Source: Pseudomonadota bacterium
GTDB taxonomy: Bacteria > Pseudomonadota > Gammaproteobacteria > Pseudomonadales > Moraxellaceae
Assembly (NCBI GenBank): GCA_021851865.1
Contig: JAJZBU010000002.1
Coordinates: 1 to 64,000 of the forward strand
Length of the DNA: 64,000 nucleotides
Direction: 5' to 3'
This document shows, piece by piece, positions 59,162 through 64,000 of this stretch (the stretch's first letter is position 1; each line of letters opens with the position of its first letter). A program made the translations under genes and the position numbers. The notes under the pieces are model-generated. The model did no database searches, was not told the DNA's origin, and worked only from the letters and a program-made list of their open reading frames with translations.

Positions 59162-61366
59162 CTACTGATCGACGATAAGCTGCTCGGCTTTCTGAAAACC
59201 GCGCGGCAGCAAATGGCCGCGGCGTCCGCGTTCGCCGCGATAGTGCTCGAGATCCTGGCCTTTGAGAACGACGTGGCGCGCCCCGGCGATGATCTTGAGC
59301 GGCGCCCCCGAAGGCAGCACGGCCATCATCAACAGGCGTTCATCGCCGCCGAGATTCATCAGCTTGTTGCCTTTCCCTTTGCTCAATTGCGGCAGTTCCG
59401 CGGTGCCGATGATGAGCAGGCGGCCGAGGGAGGAGAGCAGGGCGAGATGATCGTCGTCGGGGTGCTGTACGCGTAAGGGCGGCATCAGACGCGCCTCGCC
59501 GAGGTTGATCATCGCCTTGCCCTGGCGATGATTGGTCTCGAAGTCGCTGCTGTGGGTGATGAAGCCATAGCCCTGATCGCTGGCCAGAAGCCAGCTCTGC
59601 TCGGCATCGCCCATGATCAGGGCGACGAAGCTGGCTCCCGAAGGCGGGCTCAGACGGGTGGTCAGGGGTTCGCCCTGGCCACGCGCCGAGGGCAGGCTGG
59701 CGGCGTTCAGGGAATAGCTGCGGCCGCTGCTGTCGAGGAGATGCAAGCGCTGCTGACTACGACCTTCGATCTGGGTGAGCAGGGCGTCGCCGGAACGATA
59801 GGAGAGGCCGGCGGCGTCGACCTCGTGGCCTTTGGCGGCGCGTATCCAGCCATTGCTGGAGAGGATCACGGTCAGGGGCTCGTTCGGAAGAAGCTCGCTC
59901 TCGGTGAGCGCGCGCGCCTCGGCACGGTTCACCAGGGGCGAGCAGCGCTCATCGCCATAGGTCTGCAGGTCACGGCGCAATTCGTCGATCAGCAGTTGTT
60001 TGAGCGCGCTGTAAGAGGCGAGCAGATGCTCGAGCTCCTGTCGCTCCTGCGCCAGGGCGTCCTGTTCGGCACGAATCTTCATCTCCTCGAGTCGGGCGAG
60101 GTGGCGCAGCTTCAGTTCGAGGATGGCCTCGGCCTGCAATTCGCTCAGCGCGAAGCGCGCCTGCAGCACGGGTTTGGGGTCCTCATGCTCACGGATGATG
60201 GCGATGACTTCGTCGATGTTGAGAAAGGCGATGAGCAGGCCGGCGAGGAGATGCAGGCGCGCCAGCACCTTGTCGAGGCGGAACTGCAGACGCCGGGTGA
60301 GGGTGCGCAGGCGGTACTCGAGCCATTCATTGAGCAGGACCGGCAGGGGCTTGACCTGTGGCTTTCCATCAAGACCGATGAGGTTGAGGTTGACGCGGTA
60401 GCTCGATTCGAGATCGGTGGTCGCGCAAAGATGCGCCATCAGCGCCTCGACGTCGACGCGCTGCGAGCGCGGCACGATGACCAGACGCGTCGGATTCTCA
60501 TGATCCGATTCATCGCGCAGATCGGCGACCATGGGCAGCTTCTTCGCCTGCATCTGCTCGGCGATCTGGGTCAGCACCTTGGCGCCGGAGACCTGGTGCG
60601 GCAAGGCGGTGACGATGATGTCGCCATCGTCTTCGCGCTCCCAGGTGGCGCGCATGCGAAAGCTGCCACGGCCGCTGGCATAGATGGCGACGAGTTCATG
60701 GCGCGGGGTGATGATCTCGGCGTGCGTCGGCAGGTCGGGGCCGGGCAGGATCTGGCACAGATCATCGACCGACATGCCGGGGTTTTCGAGCAGGGCGATG
60801 CAGGCCGCTGTCACTTCGCGCAGATTATGCGGCGGGATGTCGGTGGCCATGCCGACGGCGATGCCGGTGCTGCCGTTGAGCAGCACATTGGGCAGGCGCG
60901 CCGGCAAGGTCAGCGGCTCTTCCAGCGTGCCGTCGAAGTTGGGCCCCCATTCGACGGTGCCTTGCTCGAGCTCGGCGAGCAGGACGTCGGCATAGGGCGA
61001 CAGGCGCGCTTCCGTATAGCGCATGGCGGCGAAGGACTTGGGATCGTCCGCCGATCCCCAGTTGCCCTGGCCGTCGATGAGCGGGTAGCGGTAGCTGAAG
61101 GTTTGCGCCATCAGGACCATGGCTTCATAGCAGGCGCTGTCGCCATGCGGGTGGTACTTGCCGAGCACGTCACCGACGGTGCGCGCCGATTTTTTGTGCT
61201 TGGCGCTGTTTCTCAGGCCGAGTTCGCTCATGGCGTAGACGATGCGCCGCTGTACCGGCTTCAGGCCATCGCCGATGTGCGGCAGGGCGCGATCGAGGAT
61301 CACATACATCGAGTAGTCGAGGTAGGCGCGTTCGGCATAGGTGTGCAGGGGCAGCTGTTCGGTCAT
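59162..61366 (-). CDS. parC: DNA topoisomerase IV subunit A
   Basis: ParC carries the DNA-cleaving tyrosine of topoisomerase IV, which decatenates replicated chromosomes. The 734-residue protein has [37 protein letters not shown] (ParC-type N-terminus), [30 protein letters not shown], and the active-site Tyr in [16 protein letters not shown] shorter C-terminal beta-pinwheel than GyrA ends in [11 protein letters not shown]. The quinolone-resistance region reads GDSACYEA, with Ser and Glu at the positions where resistance changes usually fall. Twelve bp separate it from parE. Confidence 0.97.
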   Translation of the reverse strand: MTEQLPLHTYAERAYLDYSMYVILDRALPHIGDGLKPVQRRIVYAMSELGLRNSAKHKKSARTVGDVLGKYHPHGDSACYEAMVLMAQTFSYRYPLIDGQGNWGSADDPKSFAAMRYTEARLSPYADVLLAELEQGTVEWGPNFDGTLEEPLTLPARLPNVLLNGSTGIAVGMATDIPPHNLREVTAACIALLENPGMSVDDLCQILPGPDLPTHAEIITPRHELVAIYASGRGSFRMRATWEREDDGDIIVTALPHQVSGAKVLTQIAEQMQAKKLPMVADLRDESDHENPTRLVIVPRSQRVDVEALMAHLCATTDLESSYRVNLNLIGLDGKPQVKPLPVLLNEWLEYRLRTLTRRLQFRLDKVLARLHLLAGLLIAFLNIDEVIAIIREHEDPKPVLQARFALSELQAEAILELKLRHLARLEEMKIRAEQDALAQERQELEHLLASYSALKQLLIDELRRDLQTYGDERCSPLVNRAEARALTESELLPNEPLTVILSSNGWIRAAKGHEVDAAGLSYRSGDALLTQIEGRSQQRLHLLDSSGRSYSLNAASLPSARGQGEPLTTRLSPPSGASFVALIMGDAEQSWLLASDQGYGFITHSSDFETNHRQGKAMINLGEARLMPPLRVQHPDDDHLALLSSLGRLLIIGTAELPQLSKGKGNKLMNLGGDERLLMMAVLPSGAPLKIIAGARHVVLKGQDLEHYRGERGRRGHLLPRGFQKAEQLIVDQ

Positions 61367-61378
61367 CGTCTCTCTCGA

Positions 61379-63268
61379 TCACGCCGGCGAGGCGAGGTTG
61401 CCTTTGCTTTCCAGCCACTCTTTGCGGTCGCCGGCACGACGCTTGGCGAGCAGCATGTCCATCAGGGCATGGGTCTCGGGCGCGGCTTCGAGGACGAGTT
61501 GCACGAGGCGGCGGGTGTCCGGATTCATGGTGGTTTCACGCAGTTGCGACGGGCTCATCTCGCCCAAGCCTTTGAAGCGCGTCACTTGCGCCTTGGCGCG
61601 CTTGCGTTCGGCGTAGAGGCGATCGAGCAGGCCTTGTTTTTCGGCTTCATCGAGGGCGTAGTAGACCTCTTTGCCGAGATCGATGCGAAACAGGGGCGGC
61701 ATGGCGACGTAGACGTGGCCACGCTCGACCAGGCTCGGGAAGTGCTTGAGAAACAAGGCGCAGAGCAGCGTGGCGATGTGCAGGCCATCGGAGTCGGCGT
61801 CGGCGAGGATGCAGATCTTGCCGTAGCGCAGGCCGGACAGATCGTTCTGGCCGGGGTCGACGCCGATGGCGACGGCGATGTCGTGCACTTCCTGCGAGCT
61901 GAGCACGTCCTCGGCGGCGATTTCCCAGGTGTTGAGAATCTTGCCGCGCAGCGGCATGATCGCCTGAAAGACGCGATCGCGCGCCTGTTTCGCCGAGCCA
62001 CCGGCGGAGTCGCCCTCGACGAGAAATAGCTCGGTGCGTTCGAGGTCGCTGGCACTGCAGTCGGCGAGCTTGCCGGGCAGGGCCGGCCCCTGGGTGATCT
62101 TTTTACGCGCCACCTGCTTGCTGGCGCGCAGACGCTTTTGTGCGTGACTGATGGCCAGTTCGGCCAGCCTCTCGGCAACTTCGACGTGGGTGTTGAGGTA
62201 GAGCGAGAAGGCGTCCTTGACGATGCCGGCGACGAAGCTGGCGGACTCGCGCGAGGACAGGCGCTCCTTGGTCTGGCCGGCGAATTGTGGATCACGCATC
62301 TTCAGCGACAGCACATAGGCGAGGCGCTCCCAGACGTCTTCCGGCGCCAGCTTGATGCCGCGCGGCAGCAGCGAACGGAACTCGCAGAATTCACGCAGTG
62401 CTTCGAGCAGACCGGTGCGCAAGCCGTTGACGTGGGTGCCGCCGAGCACGGTCGGAATGAGGTTGACGTAGGACTCGCAGAGCAGCTCGCCGCCCTCGGG
62501 TAGCCACATCAAGGCCCAGTCGACGGCCTCGCGCTCACCCTGGAAGCTGCCGACGAAAGGCGTTTCCGGCAAGGTGGCGCCAGCGCAAGCCTCGACCAGA
62601 TAGTCGCGCAGGCCGGCTTCATAGCACCAGACCTGGCGCTCGCCGCTGTGCTCCTCGAAGAAACTCACCTGCAGGCCGGGGCAGAGGACGGCCTTGGCCT
62701 TGAGCACATGTTTCAGGCGGCTCACCGAAAAGCGGGCGCTGTCGAAGTAGCGCGCATCGGGCCAGAAATGCACGGTCGTGCCCGTCTGCCGGCGCGGGCA
62801 GGTGCCGACGGCGCGCAGCGGCGTCACTACATCGCCACCGGCCAGCTCCATCTCCCAGATCTGCGCGTCGCGGCTGATGCGGACGACGAGACGTTGCGAG
62901 AGGGCATTGACCACCGACACGCCGACGCCGTGCAGACCACCGGCGAAGCCATAACTGTCGTGCGAGAACTTGCCGCCGGCGTGCAATCGGGTGAGGATGA
63001 GCTCGACCCCGGAAACACCGTGTTCGGGATGCAAGTCCACCGGCATGCCGCGGCCGTCGTCACTGACGCGCAGGGAGCCGTCGCTGAACAGATCGACGCT
63101 GATGCTGTGCGCGTGGCCGGCCAGGGCTTCATCGACGGCGTTGTCGATCACTTCCTGGGCGAGATGGTTCGGGCGCTGCGTGTCGGTGTACATGCCGGGG
63201 CGCTTGCGCACCGGATCCAGGCCGGAGAGAACCTCGATGGCTTGGGCATTGTATTCTTGGGCGCTCAT
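61379..63268 (-). CDS. parE: DNA topoisomerase IV subunit B
   Basis: ParE is the ATPase subunit of topoisomerase IV. The 629-residue protein has the start YNAQAIEVLSGLDPVRKRPGMYTDT, VSDDGRGMPVDLHPEHG, the ATP-lid GLHGVGVSVVNALS and TOPRIM segments LFLVEGDSAGGSAKQARDRVFQAIMPLRGKILN and LADADSDGLHIATLLCALF. ATG 63268 gives the family length (E. coli ParE 630). It sits upstream of parC, so both subunits are made from one transcript. Divergent from the small membrane protein gene by 126 bp. Confidence 0.97.
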   Translation of the reverse strand: MSAQEYNAQAIEVLSGLDPVRKRPGMYTDTQRPNHLAQEVIDNAVDEALAGHAHSISVDLFSDGSLRVSDDGRGMPVDLHPEHGVSGVELILTRLHAGGKFSHDSYGFAGGLHGVGVSVVNALSQRLVVRISRDAQIWEMELAGGDVVTPLRAVGTCPRRQTGTTVHFWPDARYFDSARFSVSRLKHVLKAKAVLCPGLQVSFFEEHSGERQVWCYEAGLRDYLVEACAGATLPETPFVGSFQGEREAVDWALMWLPEGGELLCESYVNLIPTVLGGTHVNGLRTGLLEALREFCEFRSLLPRGIKLAPEDVWERLAYVLSLKMRDPQFAGQTKERLSSRESASFVAGIVKDAFSLYLNTHVEVAERLAELAISHAQKRLRASKQVARKKITQGPALPGKLADCSASDLERTELFLVEGDSAGGSAKQARDRVFQAIMPLRGKILNTWEIAAEDVLSSQEVHDIAVAIGVDPGQNDLSGLRYGKICILADADSDGLHIATLLCALFLKHFPSLVERGHVYVAMPPLFRIDLGKEVYYALDEAEKQGLLDRLYAERKRAKAQVTRFKGLGEMSPSQLRETTMNPDTRRLVQLVLEAAPETHALMDMLLAKRRAGDRKEWLESKGNLASPA

Positions 63269-63356
63269 GCGGAAATTCGATTCGCTCGCGGTAAAGCGCA
63301 AGTCTGCCGCAAATCGTCAGGATAATGAAGCCTGGTGTGCGTGCGGCGCTGACTAC

Positions 63357-63385
63357 TTGCTGCTACCAGGGACTTGGCATAGCAT
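63357..63385 (+). promoter_or_regulatory. Weak candidate promoter ahead of the 63395 gene
   Basis: TTGCTG (63357-63362) and TAGCAT (63380-63385) are 17 bp apart, but they match consensus only at three and four of six positions. Position between divergent par genes and the small membrane protein makes a promoter likely somewhere here, yet this one is only a guess. No Fur or Zur palindrome was noted. Confidence 0.25.
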
Positions 63386-63394
63386 GTCGGCTCG

Positions 63395-63718
63395 ATGGAT
63401 CGACAAGTGAGTTCTGTGATCAGTTCATTGCGGGTGCTACGGTGGCGGATTCAACGCCCGATCGGCTTGCTGGTGCTGACCCTGCTGCTGGCGATGCAAC
63501 TCGTCTTGAGTTGTCTACACCACCATGAAGCGATGTCGGCCCAGGATGATCATTGCGTTGCCTGCGAGATCGCGGCCCTGATCTCTGGCGGCGTGCCGCC
63601 GACCTTGTTCATCGCCTGTTTGCCGATCCTGCTCACTGCCTCCTGGCACGACCTGCCCCTGCGCACGCCGACCCGGCGCCTGCCGCGCTATCGCCTCGCC
63701 TGGTCGGCGGCGCCCTGA
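63395..63718 (+). CDS. Small membrane protein with Cys/His motif (DUF2946-like)
   Basis: This 107-residue protein has a hydrophobic segment (IGLLVLTLLLAMQLVLSCL), then CLHHHEAM...DDHCVACEIAALISGG and a second hydrophobic stretch (TLFIACLPILLTASW). The HHH and CxxC pattern near the membrane resembles DUF2946 proteins, which often precede copper or cobalt-related TonB receptors. It lies 62 bp before such a receptor gene, supporting a role in metal binding or delivery. The ribosome-binding site of the ATG is weak. Family membership is tentative. Confidence 0.6.
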   Translation: MDRQVSSVISSLRVLRWRIQRPIGLLVLTLLLAMQLVLSCLHHHEAMSAQDDHCVACEIAALISGGVPPTLFIACLPILLTASWHDLPLRTPTRRLPRYRLAWSAAP

Positions 63719-63780
63719 GCCGCTGGCGTTTGCCATAGGATCGAATCGATCGTATCGGGTCTTTGTCGAGGTGATGCGTC

Positions 63781-64000
63781 ATGTTTTCGTTGCAGCGTTA
63801 CGCGCCTTTGCTGGGCGCCTGTCTCCTCTGCCTGCGCGGTGTGCCCGCCGTCGCCGCGACCGCCGTCGAGGATGGCGGTCTGAGTGGTGTCGTCCGTGAC
63901 GCACTGGGGCAGCCCGTGGCCGGCGCCCATCTCGATCTCGAGGATGCGCACGGGCGGCACTGGCGGGTCGACAGCGACGCGCAGGGGCGTTATCAGTTCG
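63781..64000 (+). CDS. Probable TonB-dependent receptor, N-terminal part (cut by window edge)
   Basis: GAGGTG lies seven bases before the ATG. The frame encodes a signal peptide (about 27 residues, ending VPAVAA) and a carboxypeptidase-regulatory-like domain start (GLSGVVRDALGQPVAGAHLDLEDAHG...VDSDAQGRYQF) before the window ends. Such N-terminal domains commonly sit ahead of TonB-dependent plug and barrel domains. The following sequence is not visible, so a receptor is inferred from this domain order and from the preceding DUF2946-like gene. Confidence 0.55.
   Translation, partial: MFSLQRYAPLLGACLLCLRGVPAVAATAVEDGGLSGVVRDALGQPVAGAHLDLEDAHGRHWRVDSDAQGRYQF

Noticed and set aside
59528-62029. 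An 833-codon open frame on the plus strand across parC and parE.
   Set aside because: It is antisense to two certain topoisomerase genes, its product is low in complexity (Gly, Ala, Asp, Val) and it has no recognisable domain. Long antisense frames are expected in such GC-rich coding DNA. The same applies to open frames antisense to ilvD, argA and thiC.

Overview
The window reads as chromosomal DNA of a high-GC, Gram-negative gammaproteobacterium. It carries inner-core LPS genes (hldE, waaA, heptosyltransferases, a late lipid A acyltransferase), a complete minCDE set, parC/parE, tolC and a thiC-nudF-yqiB-cpdA block. From memory of reference genomes, the order hldE ... AKR/FAD oxidoreductase - waaA - tolC - thiC - nudF - yqiB - cpdA - par genes resembles the Pseudomonas layout, and nudF-yqiB-cpdA-parE also resembles Escherichia coli. 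I cannot name the genus. Genes are tightly packed. Adjacent genes very often share an ATGA or GTGA stop/start overlap, and no intergenic gap exceeds about 300 bp. I see no rRNA, tRNA or CRISPR array.

Layout. (1) 1-240: the right end of an IS200/IS605-type element, including the last 34 codons of its TnpA, lies directly against the first 19 codons of a CoA-binding-domain gene that it appears to have interrupted. (2) 234-12185, minus strand: a compact run in transcription order of a REC-DUF3369-GGDEF-EAL protein, argE, argA, a START-domain exported protein, ilvD, two cytoplasm-facing hybrid kinases in tandem, and finally the interrupted CoA-binding gene. (3) 12225-15940, minus: pdxH plus two paralogous all-helical proteins of unknown function that flank an HSL-type esterase. 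(4) 16222-22423: assorted envelope and metabolic genes (NlpC/P60 peptidase, MFS transporter, saccharopine-dehydrogenase-like reductase, membrane protein, UlaG-like metallo-hydrolase, glycine-zipper protein, CDF zinc exporter). (5) 22428-30934, minus: one long coupled array of an S15-type lipoprotein hydrolase, SDR, mmsA, 3-hydroxyisobutyryl-CoA hydrolase, DODA dioxygenase, S1/P1 nuclease and minC-minD-minE.

(6) 30995-36064, plus: an alpha/beta hydrolase coupled to a large EF-hand-bearing membrane protein of unknown function, then a CheC-like response regulator coupled to a PAS-GGDEF diguanylate cyclase. (7) 35991-46661: the LPS core region, with a minus-strand chain lpxL - waaQ-like - waaG-like - polysaccharide deacetylase - GT9 - GT4, an O-antigen ligase and another GT4 around it, and divergent hldE-rsmE. 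(8) 46717-50522: a MoxR - DUF58 - TgpA-type transglutaminase operon. (9) 50496-59149: aldo/keto reductase and FAD oxidoreductase, waaA, tolC, thiC, nudF, yqiB and cpdA. (10) 59162-63268, minus: parE-parC. (11) 63395-64000: a small Cys/His-bearing membrane protein before the start of a probable TonB-dependent receptor.

The most unusual items are the IS-interrupted CoA-binding gene, the paralogue-esterase-paralogue cluster, the EF-hand membrane protein, the CheC-response regulator/cyclase pair, and an LPS core operon containing a polysaccharide deacetylase. Functions rest on motif and family recognition by eye; no alignment or database search was run.
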